DNA of 64,000 nucleotides from positions 1 to 64,000 of the forward strand of contig CALCBD010000054.1 of assembly GCA_937897985.1 (NCBI GenBank), written 5' to 3'. The first letter of the stretch is position 1, and the number at the start of each line of letters is the position of its first letter. Shown here in pieces: positions 37,601 to 44,676 of this stretch. The stretch is from an uncultured Paludibacter sp. (GTDB lineage Bacteria; Bacteroidota; Bacteroidia; Bacteroidales; Paludibacteraceae). The translations under genes were made by a program, and so were the position numbers. The notes under the pieces are model-generated. The model saw only the letters and a list, made by a program, of their open reading frames with translations. It did no database searches and was not told the DNA's origin.

Positions 37601-38579
37601 CAAACATTTTAAACGCACTGGGCGACACAAACAGTATTTTACCTTCGAGATTGGTAATCGAGATACAGTCGGGCGAAGCTTTGAGTATGGAAGAATATAA
37701 ATTTTCAGTTTTATCTCTTTCTATTTCAGCAATTTTTCTTTCGTTGATATTTGTTAGTACACCAATACCACCTGATAATTCTCCGTTTGAAAACACCGGT
37801 ACGGTAGAAGATCTTACCCAACATAACGAACCGTCTTTTCTGAAATATCTGTATTCGAGATATGAATAATCAACTTCATTAATTTGGTCAAAAGCAATTT
37901 TAAGTAGTTGTATATCTTCAGGATACATGTAATTAAAAAAATTCTTTCCTATCAGATCTCTTGGATTGAATCCGAGCATTTTTTTTATGGCAGGACTTAC
38001 GTATTTTACAACACCATCAATCCCAACTTCAAAAATTACATCGTTGATTCTTTCCACCATATTCTGATATTTCAACTCTGTTTCCAAAAGACGTTGCTCT
38101 GTCTGTACTTCTGAATTTTTCTTGATGTTTCTATCGGTTAAACCTCCTATTCGTGCTGCTATAGTTATTAAAAGTTTTTCTTCTTCATTCAAAAAAACCT
38201 GCTTCGGATATTGAGTATCTTCATCATAACAAACTTCAATTTTACCTATTATATTGTTATCCAACACTATATCAGTTTTCAGTAAATAACTTGTGTATTT
38301 AAAATCTTTACTCTGATAAACTTTTTCAAAAATTGTAATTGCTACTTTTGTATATTTTGGAAACTGAAATGCGGGGGGTATAATTTCAATAATTCCTTCA
38401 ATCATTTCATCAAAGGATAAATCATTGTTTGTCAATAATATGGTGAGTTCGTTGTGACAGGTTAATTCTTTAATTCTTTCATTCAGTTCAAAACTTATCC
38501 TATCGCGGTTTTCATTATTCGATTGAATACTTACCAATAATTCAATCAGTTCCTCTTTTGATAGTTCGTGATAATTCAT
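31611..38579 (-). CDS. Multi-PAS/GAF hybrid sensor histidine kinase, N-terminal part, frameshifted
   Basis: A 2322-residue ORF with no membrane helices. A GAF-like domain (~10-155) is followed by about seven PAS domains, a GAF domain, three PAS domains, a coiled coil, a PAS domain, a third GAF domain and two PAS domains: about 13 PAS and 3 GAF in all. Most PAS units end in the DITER(K/R) motif and join through short helices. The kinase dimerisation domain has SHELRTPMN with His near 2195. The ORF then stops inside the ATPase N-box (NLLNNAV, then nonsense). Restoring one base gives a protein of 2557 residues with a C-terminal receiver. Ligands cannot be told. Sequencing error or true inactivation are both possible. 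Confidence 0.9.
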   Translation of the reverse strand: MNYHELSKEELIELLVSIQSNNENRDRISFELNERIKELTCHNELTILLTNNDLSFDEMIEGIIEIIPPAFQFPKYTKVAITIFEKVYQSKDFKYTSYLLKTDIVLDNNIIGKIEVCYDEDTQYPKQVFLNEEEKLLITIAARIGGLTDRNIKKNSEVQTEQRLLETELKYQNMVERINDVIFEVGIDGVVKYVSPAIKKMLGFNPRDLIGKNFFNYMYPEDIQLLKIAFDQINEVDYSYLEYRYFRKDGSLCWVRSSTVPVFSNGELSGGIGVLTNINERKIAEIERDKTENLYSSILKASPDCISITNLEGKILFVSPSAFKMFGYEQNFDFSDFSILDFIDKESHQKAINGLEAMFKNEFYGAEEYFGIKADGSKFDVEVNGEFIRNSEGRPINMVFVTRDISQRKKAEENLRMSELRYKSFFENNSSIIILVDPQTGDIMDVNPAAINYYGWSKEKICKMNISEINILNQDEIEIEMQKAKKEERKHFNFKHRLANDEIHDVEVYSGPIEFAGKTLLYSIVHDITERVEAETALRESEEKYRRIFETVQDAFYEATLDGKILEISPAIEKISKGQYKRSELIGQSLIQFYAKPEARDVFFTQLQKTGHVYDYEIEIVNKDQSIVFVAISSSLVYDSEQKPLKITGSIRDITERKHAEQELKSSEEKYRLLFANNPQPMWIYDLETLKILEVNHSSIEQYGYSRDEFLNMSIKDIRPAEDLNELMNDIAIVRKYNQNTKSIWRHIWKNGELRYVEINAQSLDYKGRKARHVLINDVTERIKTEIEINNKTNVLTNLIVNLKEGILLESSDRKIILTNQLFCEMFNIDATPESLTGADCTDSAEKSKYIFKHPEMFVQNIEEILKTKTAVFNDEIELNDGRVFERDFIPTYIEGIYSGHLWKYRDITERKQAILKIAESEERFSQVVAQSQEVVWEVNVDGMYSYVSPMSTMVYGYPPEAMIAKMYFYDLFPQSKREELKKEAFDVFRRKDTFTNQVLNAEKPNGERLILLKNGIPLLDENGELKGYRGIDADITESKLAEEKLLKANRLISVISTINQTIVKEKNKESLLSKVCDIIVNSGKFQMAWIGMVDEKTKLVVPLYKSGFEEGYLSVIKPISIDENTPEGRGPTGNAMREGRYFVTNDIENDPNMRVWKNEALQRNYHSAIAIPIKQSGKTIGVISIYSRQTNFFNVEELELLNDIMDNISFALESFEKENERRKSENELRKLSLAVEQSPVSVVITNTNGDIEYANPMACHTTGYSLQELIGKNPRVLQSGETDRYEYEELWKTITSGTSWHGVFHNKKKTGELYWESSTITAITNENGELTHYVAIKEDITERRKSEEDIRKFRTIADIANYGTAINSLDGKFLYVNENWASMHGYTVDELLGENLTIGHNDEQKKQVAGLINELSETGEMKPTEVWHVRKDGSVFPTLMSASVIFDEKKNTQYFSATAIDISDRIAAEMEIQKLSFAVTQSPDLIVITDINGNIEFVNPAFEKVTGFTFEMVKGKNTRILKSGKNDSKIYVDLWNTIKSGKIWTNEWINIKRNGEYYWEYVSISPIHDSNGKIVNFLAIKQDITERKRNEQEIIDLNINLERKIIERTSELAETNQNLLNEINERKRVEESLSLSEYKYRTVVENISEVIFQTDTEGKWIFLNQSWENITGFTIEESLGRKFIEFIHPDDKAVSLDLFTQLINGEKDYSRKEIRYLTKKGEFRWIEVYTKSGVNEKNEVTGTYGSLQDITERKHAHEFENEMLQLSPQLTGITLSEISSALNLSLARIGKFLNADRAYIFEFNASVTEMTNTYEWCNEGIPSEMQNLQKVPVSLFPKWMETILKRENIIIPSVSDLPESWKAEKEIIENQQIQSLIVIPMFSENQLIGFVGLDDLKRKRNYTESEVNSLRIWGSMLVSLINNYHTEKLIEESRQNFEIFFNTIDDFLWVLDENANIIHINNTVIDRLGYTTQELEKQSVLKVHSENRRDEAAQIVNEMLQGKAEFCPVPIITKSGNLIPVETRVKHGYWNSKPAIFGVSKDISKIQLSERKFATAFESNSAIMAISDYYSGEYVDVNNTFVNILGYSKDELIGSTNHQLQLFVDSNLRFEIIKKLDAGLQVRDLEVEIRSKKAEIINLLLSADIIYIADKKCLLTVSIDISDRKIAEEEMQKARLEAERANIAKSEFLSRMSHELRTPMNSILGFAQILEMGDLAPGQKKSVNHILKSGKHLLGLINEVLDISRIEAGRLSISIEPIKLSGILDEMVDVNRPLTIQNSVKIITDYSVHEQLYVRSDRQSLKQVLLNLLNNAVNTISPTVL

Positions 38580-39013
38580 AATATTTTGATGTAATGGTTA
38601 GTTTATTGAATTTAACGGCCCTGCGGGGGTTTTTAATGATGTTTGTTGCCCTATATCAGGTTGTTGTTATTTTTGTTAAGTGCTGATCGTTATCAGGTTG
38701 TTATTTATTGATATTAACTTGGTTTTATCAGATTGTAAAAAAAATAACCACCGCAGAGCAAAATAACAACCTAATAACTACTAATAACCAATTCAGGGAA
38801 AAAATAACAACTTAATAACTAATAACTTTAAAATAATAACCCTATCAGGAAAAAAATAACAACTTAATAACTAATAACTTTAAAATAATAACCCCATCAG
38901 GGAAAAAATAACAACTTAATAACTAATAACTTTAAAATAATAACCCCATCAGGAAAAAAAAACAACTTAATAACTTTCAACCTGCCCCTCATAGCAAAAA
39001 ATACAAATAATCA
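38580..39013. other. Repeat-rich AT region between PAS kinase and nadA
   Basis: No gene is seen. The right half is a 52-bp tandem repeat (listed separately). The left half carries ATCAGGTTGTTGTTATT and ATCAGGTTGTTATTTATT near 38665-38710, which are inverted relative to the AATAACAACCTAATA words of the array, so the region could form long imperfect hairpins. Confidence 0.65.
38763..38978. repeat. 52-bp AT-rich tandem repeat array
   Basis: Units begin at 38804, 38856, 38908 and (one base deleted) 38960, exactly 52 bases apart. A partial unit lies at 38763. Each unit carries AATAACAACTTAATAAC, TAATAACTTTAAAATAATAA and CATCAGG. The copies are nearly identical. Confidence 0.9.
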
Positions 39014-39997
39014 TCAACTCATTTCGAGCATTTTAAGTATAGGTTTCACAGCTTTCTTTCGTATTTCTTCATCAATCAGAATCTCAGGAGTCTCATTTAA
39101 CAGACAATTGTACAATTTTTCTAGTGTATTTAATCGCATGAAATTACATTCATTGCAGGCGCAGGTACTGTCATTTGGCGGAACCGGAATAAATTCCTTA
39201 TCAGGATTCTTTTTTAACATTTCGTGAATAATTCCACTCTCGGTTGCCACCAGAAACTGTTTCTTTTCGGAAGTTGTAGCATAATTGAGCAAAGCCTGAG
39301 TACTTCCCACAAAATCTGACATTATCTGTAGAGGTCGTTTACATTCGGGGTGTGCCAAAACTTCAGCATCGGGATATTCTTCTTTTAGTTTGATTAATTT
39401 TTCGATTGAAAATTGCTCGTGTACATGACAGGCTCCATCCCACAATAACATTTCGCGACCGGTAATACTGTTGATATAATTTCCCAGATTACGGTCCGGG
39501 CCGAAAATAAGTTTTGCATCTTTCGGAAACTGATCTACAATTTTCTTTGCATTGGTCGAAGTAACCACCACATCGGTCAGAGCCTTTACTGCTGCTGTTG
39601 TGTTAACGTATGATATTACCGTATAGCCCGGATTAGCCTTTACAAACAACTCGAACTGATCAGCCGGACAACTGTCGGCCAGTGAACATCCTGCTTCAAG
39701 GTCGGGAACAAGCACTTTTTTCTGCGGTGACAGAATCTTGGCCGTTTCGCCCATAAAATGAACTCCGCAAAGAACAATGATGTCAGCTTCCGTTTTCGAA
39801 GCCCACTGTGCCAGTGCCAGACTATCGCCTATCATATCAGCAATGTCCTGAATATCGCCCATCTGGTAGTAATGAGCCATTATCACAGCATTCTTTTCCT
39901 TTTTTAACCGGTTGATTTCAGATATCAACATATCTCTGCCTTTGATAGCCGAAGGTGAGTTAGTTTCATTTTGTATGTTTTCTTTATCCATTTTCAA
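39014..39997 (-). CDS. nadA: Quinolinate synthase
   Basis: A 327-residue [4Fe-4S] enzyme that condenses iminoaspartate with dihydroxyacetone phosphate to form quinolinate for NAD synthesis. Signatures: AVIMAHYYQMGDIQDIAD, LCGVHFMGETAKIL, DLEAGCSLADSCP, and CACNECNFMRLNTLE. The cluster-binding cysteines are present in the three expected regions. The start may instead be two codons downstream. Its partners NadB and NadC are not encoded nearby, so it stands alone between a tandem repeat and a long AT-rich upstream region with a promoter at 40036. Confidence 0.97.
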   Translation of the reverse strand: MKMDKENIQNETNSPSAIKGRDMLISEINRLKKEKNAVIMAHYYQMGDIQDIADMIGDSLALAQWASKTEADIIVLCGVHFMGETAKILSPQKKVLVPDLEAGCSLADSCPADQFELFVKANPGYTVISYVNTTAAVKALTDVVVTSTNAKKIVDQFPKDAKLIFGPDRNLGNYINSITGREMLLWDGACHVHEQFSIEKLIKLKEEYPDAEVLAHPECKRPLQIMSDFVGSTQALLNYATTSEKKQFLVATESGIIHEMLKKNPDKEFIPVPPNDSTCACNECNFMRLNTLEKLYNCLLNETPEILIDEEIRKKAVKPILKMLEMS

Positions 39998-40035
39998 TTT
40001 TTTTCTCTTAGGGGCGATTTCTGTCGTGTTTCAAA

Positions 40036-40043
40036 CAAATATA
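40036..40043 (-). promoter_or_regulatory. -7 box of nadA
   Basis: TATATTTG on the minus strand, about 39 bases before the nadA start. A TTTG lies 23 bases upstream of it. Confidence 0.5.
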
Positions 40044-40105
40044 ATTATTATTCTTTTTATTTTTTACAAAAAACTTTAATGAAGATAATAATAGCCTGTT
40101 AATTT

Positions 40106-40426
40106 GGTTGATAAATTTTTTTAAATAAACTTGTATATTCCGTTATTATAATTGGTATTGTATTCTATCAACAATGAAATAATTCAATAAGTTTTATTAG
40201 TAAGCAATTTATAAACTTTATCAACATACTGTTAATAACTGCAAAGTTAGCAACTTTTAGTGAATGCCGATGCTCATAATTGTACAAAACAGGGTTTAAA
40301 AATGTACAAAAAAAAAGGATTAACTTTTTAGGTTAATCCGGTTTTTATTGTATATAAATCACAGCATTCGGAAATGCAAATAAAGTTATTATATTTTTGT
40401 CCTGTATTTATCAACATTTATCAACA
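40106..40426. other. Cluster of DnaA-box-like 9-mers, possible replication origin
   Basis: TTATCAACA occurs at 40218-40226, 40408-40416 and 40418-40426 on the plus strand. Near matches are CTATCAACA (40165-40173), TTATCAACC (40106-40114, minus) and TTATTAACA (40230-40238, minus). These are one or two bases from the TTATCCACA consensus. The sequence is very AT-rich. Function as oriC is only a hypothesis. Confidence 0.25.
40307..40339 (-). terminator. Terminator of the SDR gene
   Basis: GGATTAAC (40317-40324) and GTTAATCC (40332-40339) around a 7-nt loop; on the minus strand a run of nine or more T follows. Confidence 0.75.
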
Positions 40427-40463
40427 ACTTTCAATAGATTAATACAAACAAATTGGTTGTTCA

Positions 40464-41285
40464 CTAAGCATACATTTTTGCAATAATCCATAATCTCAAA
40501 TCGGTAGGTAACACATTGAACAGATGATAAAAAATCTGATTCATTAATCCGGTTACATAAAAAGTATGCATTTTTTTATTCAAAACCTGTTGCACAATCG
40601 GTCGGGCTACAGCTGCAGCACTCATACCGTTTTGTTCATCGTGTTCCATACGGGCTACCGATTTTTTCATTGTTTGATAATAGACTGATTTTTCATTTTG
40701 TGAAGCCTGAGTATATTTTCTGGAGGATGTAAAAGCCGTTTTTGTATCGCCCGGAAGAATGGTACAACATTGAATTCCAAATGGTCTTACCTCCATTGAT
40801 AATCCATTCATAAACAGCATCAAAGCTGCTTTTACAGATGAATAAAAAGTCTGGAACGGAATTGGAATAATGCCTGCGAGCGACGATACGGTGATAATTT
40901 TTCCATAACCTTGCCTGCGAAAAACAGGTAAACATGCCTGAATAGTTTTTACAACACCAAAAAAATTGGTTTCGAACTGATAACGCACTTCATCGATAGT
41001 AGTTTCTTCGATAGCACCGGCCACGCCGTTTCCGGCGTTTGCAATTACCACATCCAGTTTTCCGTGAGTATCAATTATTTGTTTTACAACGTTTTGAATG
41101 TCATTTTCATTGTTTACATCCATTTTTACCGGAATAATACGGCCTTTCGAACTTTCATCTGTAAGGGGCTGACCACCACTGCGTGAGGCTCCGTATACTA
41201 TCACGCCTTTTTCCATCAACTGTTCTGCCACTGCTTTTCCAATCCCGGCACTTGCACCGGTTAGTAATACTATTTGAGGATTCAT
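40464..41285 (-). CDS. Short-chain dehydrogenase/reductase
   Basis: A 273-residue Rossmann oxidoreductase. The start at 41285 is preferred because the -7 box lies at 41310-41317, overlapping a more upstream possible start. It shows the cofactor motif TGASAGIGKAV, NAGNG, the catalytic serine in TVSSLAG, and the YSSVK active site (Tyr and Lys). The C-terminal extension (~60 residues) is hydrophobic in part. The substrate is unknown. It is divergent from an AraC regulator 111 bases away, which probably controls it. Confidence 0.9.
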   Translation of the reverse strand: MNPQIVLLTGASAGIGKAVAEQLMEKGVIVYGASRSGGQPLTDESSKGRIIPVKMDVNNENDIQNVVKQIIDTHGKLDVVIANAGNGVAGAIEETTIDEVRYQFETNFFGVVKTIQACLPVFRRQGYGKIITVSSLAGIIPIPFQTFYSSVKAALMLFMNGLSMEVRPFGIQCCTILPGDTKTAFTSSRKYTQASQNEKSVYYQTMKKSVARMEHDEQNGMSAAAVARPIVQQVLNKKMHTFYVTGLMNQIFYHLFNVLPTDLRLWIIAKMYA

Positions 41286-41309
41286 ATAAATAGTTTTTTT
41301 AATTTGTTG

Positions 41310-41317
41310 CAAAGATA
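41310..41317 (-). promoter_or_regulatory. -7 box of the SDR gene
   Basis: TATCTTTG on the minus strand, 24 bases before the start codon at 41285; back to back with the AraC promoter. Confidence 0.55.
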
Positions 41318-41367
41318 ATACTTACATTAAAAAAACACGTTAATTTTCCTGAATACTAAACTTTTAT

Positions 41368-41375
41368 TATATTTG
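41368..41375 (+). promoter_or_regulatory. -7 box of the AraC gene
   Basis: TATATTTG, 21 bases before the ATG at 41397. It overlaps a TTG that could be mistaken for a start codon. Confidence 0.5.
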
Positions 41376-41396
41376 AGCATAAAATTAAATCAGATT

Positions 41397-42278
41397 ATGC
41401 GTCAAAAAGAAATAAGAACATACAGTTTTGATGAGATTGAAGGTAATCATTCGATGTTTGTTTTACAGCGTCTGGCCGATTTATTTACTATAAATCACGG
41501 TGAATCGGATGTTCCTCACCGACACGACTATTATACAATCATATTTTTTCAAAAAGGGAGTGGTACCCATATCATCGATTTTACGGAATACGAAATTCAG
41601 GACAACAGCATCTATTTTATTCTTCCGGGACAAATGCATCAGGTAAAACCAGCTTCAGAGCCGGCAGGATGGACATTGAAATTCACAGATGAATTTCTGA
41701 TAAGTAATTCTATTTCAGAAAAATTAATGAACGATATATATTTGTTTAACGATTACGGACAGTCGCCACCGTTGCAGATTAATGAGCAACAAATGCCTGT
41801 TTATATGAACATACTTCAGCAAATGGAATTCTTTTCTTCCTCACTCGAAAATTATACCTTCGAGGCTGTCGGTTCACTCCTTAAACTTTTTCTGATTCAA
41901 AGCAATAATCACTGCTCGCTGCAAAAACAAAATAATCCTCAGTTTATGGAAACAACCCATCATTTGCTGCGTGCATTCAAAAAGTTTTTAAACCAGCACT
42001 ACGCTACAAAACATATGGTTTCGGATTATGCCGGTATGCTTTCAGTTACGGCCGATTATCTGAACAAAACAGTGAAAAGTATAACCGGCAAATCGGCAAA
42101 AGAACAGATACAAAGCAAACTGATAACAGAAGCAAAAAGGCTGTTGTTGTTCAGTTCATTGAGCAATAAAGAATTATCGTATGAGCTTGGATTCGATGAG
42201 GCAGCGCATTTCAACAATTTTTTCAAAAAAGCAACCGACCTCACTCCTACCGAGTTCAGAAATTCGATGCAATTATAA
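41397..42278 (+). CDS. AraC-family transcriptional regulator
   Basis: A 293-residue regulator with an N-terminal cupin ligand domain (PHRHDYYTIIFFQKGSGTH, residues ~39-57) and a C-terminal double helix-turn-helix. The latter shows SVTADYLNKTVKSITGKSA and LSYELGFDEAAHFNNFFKKATDLTPTEFR, the AraC signature. The start at 41397 follows a -7 box at 41368. It is divergent from the SDR gene, an arrangement typical of a regulator and its target. Confidence 0.92.
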   Translation: MRQKEIRTYSFDEIEGNHSMFVLQRLADLFTINHGESDVPHRHDYYTIIFFQKGSGTHIIDFTEYEIQDNSIYFILPGQMHQVKPASEPAGWTLKFTDEFLISNSISEKLMNDIYLFNDYGQSPPLQINEQQMPVYMNILQQMEFFSSSLENYTFEAVGSLLKLFLIQSNNHCSLQKQNNPQFMETTHHLLRAFKKFLNQHYATKHMVSDYAGMLSVTADYLNKTVKSITGKSAKEQIQSKLITEAKRLLLFSSLSNKELSYELGFDEAAHFNNFFKKATDLTPTEFRNSMQL

Positions 42279-42294
42279 AAATTTGTACCCTGAT

Positions 42295-42828
42295 TTACAA
42301 ATCACAAAGCTTCAGAGTTGTATTCCAGTTACGTATAGTCATTTCTTTGTATACAGCTGTGCCCATCAGTTTGGTCATCTGACTTTGTGACGAAAGCTGA
42401 CTGAGTCGTGAAAAATAGATGACTCCGTCACCGGCATTTACAAAATCCACTCCTTCCTTTGTTTTAATTTGTGAAATTGTGTCTTTGGCTGTCAGAGGCG
42501 GTTTCAGAAAAATCACATCATATCTGAATTCGACTGTGCGGGAGCCGAATCCTTCGGGAGCTGCGTTTACAATCTGAATCAGATGTTGTTGATCAACCAA
42601 TACAATTTTCGAAACATAATTGAATTGTGCTGACAGCTCAGTCTCTATTTTACGGGTCAAAAATTCGGTTTCGGTTTCATCGCTGTCAAACAATACATTT
42701 CCGCTCTGAATATAAGTAACCACCCTTATGAAACCCAGGTTTTCAAAACAGGCTTTTAATTCTGACATTTTGATAATATTTTTTCCGCCAACATTGATTC
42801 CACGCAGCAGGGCTATATATCGCTTCAT
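42295..42828 (-). CDS. DUF1697 protein
   Basis: A 177-residue protein beginning MKRYIALLRGINVGGKNIIKM, the signature of DUF1697, followed by YIQSGNVLFDSDE and VIYFSRL. The family has a ferredoxin-like fold and no established function. It converges on the AraC gene with 16 bases between stop codons. No promoter box was found. Confidence 0.9.
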   Translation of the reverse strand: MKRYIALLRGINVGGKNIIKMSELKACFENLGFIRVVTYIQSGNVLFDSDETETEFLTRKIETELSAQFNYVSKIVLVDQQHLIQIVNAAPEGFGSRTVEFRYDVIFLKPPLTAKDTISQIKTKEGVDFVNAGDGVIYFSRLSQLSSQSQMTKLMGTAVYKEMTIRNWNTTLKLCDL

Positions 42829-43185
42829 ATAATTTATTGATTGAATTTAATGTTTCCGGACAGATTTACTTTTTATCAATAACAGAAATTAAAAAATTTT
42901 GTTGTTGATTCCTGTTCAATAGCAGCAAAAATTTAAATTTTGTGCATGCTATTAAAAAAATTAGTATTTTTGTATTAATAATCAAATAAATACATTATCC
43001 GGATTTAAAACCGTCTGAAACAAAAATAACAATAATTTCTGTATTTTTGTGTTTGATATATAATAATCAAATGTTTATATCAGAAAAGCAGTAAATGTAA
43101 AAATTGAAAAATTTTTTTTGACGATTTGATTTCAGTAAAACCTTTATTTGTTTATAGTTTGATTTACAATTAACTAATTCGACAA
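42829..43185. other. Divergent intergenic region before the HD-domain gene
   Basis: AT-rich; it holds two TATTTTTG words on the plus strand (42965-42972 and 43042-43049), both exact TAnnTTTG matches that may serve the HD-domain gene. Nothing else was recognised. Confidence 0.5.
43042..43049 (+). promoter_or_regulatory. -7 box candidate of the HD-domain gene
   Basis: TATTTTTG, 136 bases before the start codon. A second copy lies 77 bases upstream (42965-42972). Confidence 0.35.
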
Positions 43186-44421
43186 ATGGACAAGCCCAAT
43201 AAGCAGAAAATAATCAACGACCCGGTTTTTGGTTTCATTAATATACCGAACGATTTTTTGTACGACATTATCCAGCATCCTTATTTTCAACGACTTCACC
43301 GCATAAAGCAACTCGGGCTTTCGTCAGTGGTATATCCCGGGGCACAACACACCCGTATGCAACATTCGCTGGGAGCAATGCATCTTATGGGCGAAGCCAT
43401 TGCACAACTCCGGCAACAGGGACATGAAATTTCGGATGAAGAAGCGGTGGCGGTACGTGCCTGTATTTTGCTTCATGATATCGGACACGGACCTTTTTCA
43501 CACGCATTAGAGCATAGTCTGGTAAGAGGCATCAGCCACGAGGAGATTTCCCTCTTAATGATGCAACAACTCAACGAACATTTTGATGGTCGTTTAAACA
43601 TGGCGCTGCAGATATTCAGGAACACTTATCACAAAAAGTTTCTACATCAATTAGTTTCGGGTCAGTTAGATATGGACAGACTCGATTATTTAAGCCGCGA
43701 CAGTTTTTTTTCGGGCGTAAGCGAAGGTATAATCGGAGCTGCGCGTATCATAAAAATGCTAAACCTGCATAACGGTGAGCTGGTTGTCGATATCAAGGGC
43801 ATTTATTCCATCGAAAAATTTTTAGTAGCCCGCAGATTAATGTACTGGCAGGTATATTTACACAAAACGTCGGTAGCAGCCGAAAAAATGCTGGTCAATA
43901 TTCTGAAAAGAGCAAAAGAACTGGCAGCCGGCGGCAAGGCTCTTTTTGCATCACCCGCATTGCATTATTTTCTTTATAATGATATTGATAAAAAAGCATT
44001 TATTCAAAATGAAATATCGCTAAAAAACTTTGCTTTACTCGACGACTCGGATTTGATTTGCGCATTCAAAGTCTGGATCGGACACGACGATATCGTTTTA
44101 TCCACACTTTGCAGAGATTTTATCAACCGACGATTATTCAAAGTCGAAATCGACAACTTACCGGTAAGCGAATCAAAGCAAATAACTTATAAAGAGCAAT
44201 TTATGCGTTATTTTGGAATCAGCGAACACGAAGCCGGATATTTTATTGGTGATGAGCTGGTAAGTACCGATACTTACTCTCCTCAGGATGACAATATTAA
44301 TATTCTCTACAAAGACGGTACTGTAAAAGATATTGTGGATGCATCGGATATGCTGAATATTACAGTTCTGACCAAAAAGGCTGAAAAACACTTTTTTTGC
44401 TATTACAAAATTCAGAATTGA
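43186..44421 (+). CDS. HD-domain phosphohydrolase, dNTPase/SAMHD1-like
   Basis: A 411-residue protein. The HD metal site is complete: HTRMQHSLG (first His), LLHDIGHGPFSHALEH (HD pair and second His group), and the later Asp in GQLDMDRLDYLSRDS. This is the pattern of deoxynucleoside triphosphate triphosphohydrolases and relatives of SAMHD1. The expected reaction is dNTP to nucleoside plus triphosphate, but this branch has not been assigned a substrate as far as I know. It lies upstream of lpxD with a 255-bp gap and separate promoter. Confidence 0.88.
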   Translation: MDKPNKQKIINDPVFGFINIPNDFLYDIIQHPYFQRLHRIKQLGLSSVVYPGAQHTRMQHSLGAMHLMGEAIAQLRQQGHEISDEEAVAVRACILLHDIGHGPFSHALEHSLVRGISHEEISLLMMQQLNEHFDGRLNMALQIFRNTYHKKFLHQLVSGQLDMDRLDYLSRDSFFSGVSEGIIGAARIIKMLNLHNGELVVDIKGIYSIEKFLVARRLMYWQVYLHKTSVAAEKMLVNILKRAKELAAGGKALFASPALHYFLYNDIDKKAFIQNEISLKNFALLDDSDLICAFKVWIGHDDIVLSTLCRDFINRRLFKVEIDNLPVSESKQITYKEQFMRYFGISEHEAGYFIGDELVSTDTYSPQDDNINILYKDGTVKDIVDASDMLNITVLTKKAEKHFFCYYKIQN

Positions 44422-44651
44422 ACCTTTTTCAATGCATTTTTAACCAATCGGAATATCCGGAATCAACTGCTTTGAAACAGAAGTTTTTTATTAAAAAAAT
44501 GAATAACATTTGAAATTGCCAATGATTGTGTAAAATATATAAAATGCTTAAAATAAGGGTTGAAAGTGTGAAATATTATACAATCTCTTTTGTTTTAACG
44601 CACTTTATTAAATCAGGAGCAAATTTTATACGTAATTTGGAAATAGTTTCG

Positions 44652-44659
44652 TACTTTTG
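44652..44659 (+). promoter_or_regulatory. -7 box of the lpx operon
   Basis: TACTTTTG fits TAnnTTTG and lies 17 bases before the lpxD ATG, with TTTG 12 bases upstream of it (closer than usual). Confidence 0.5.
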
Positions 44660-44676
44660 CAGCCAAATTTTTTAAT

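Larger units (their letters stand above)
39998..40463. other. AT-rich region with DnaA-box-like words
   Basis: This 466-bp gap holds the nadA promoter, a second TAACTTTG on the minus strand (40242-40249) with no obvious gene of its own, several TTATCAACA words, two TGTACAAAA words (40281-40289, 40303-40311) and the SDR terminator. It has no coding potential. Confidence 0.6.

Noticed and set aside
38763..38978. CRISPR array
   Set aside because: The 52-bp units are continuous tandem copies with no unique spacers and no cas genes nearby.
40281..40311. Two TGTACAAAA words as an operator
   Set aside because: Short, AT-rich and not clearly placed relative to a promoter; too weak to list as a site.
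41373..41396. TTG start for the AraC gene
   Set aside because: The TTG is part of the -7 promoter box TATATTTG; the ATG at 41397 follows it properly.
44098..44106. Exact DnaA box TTATCCACA
   Set aside because: A single copy inside the HD-domain coding sequence; one 9-mer in 64 kb is expected by chance.
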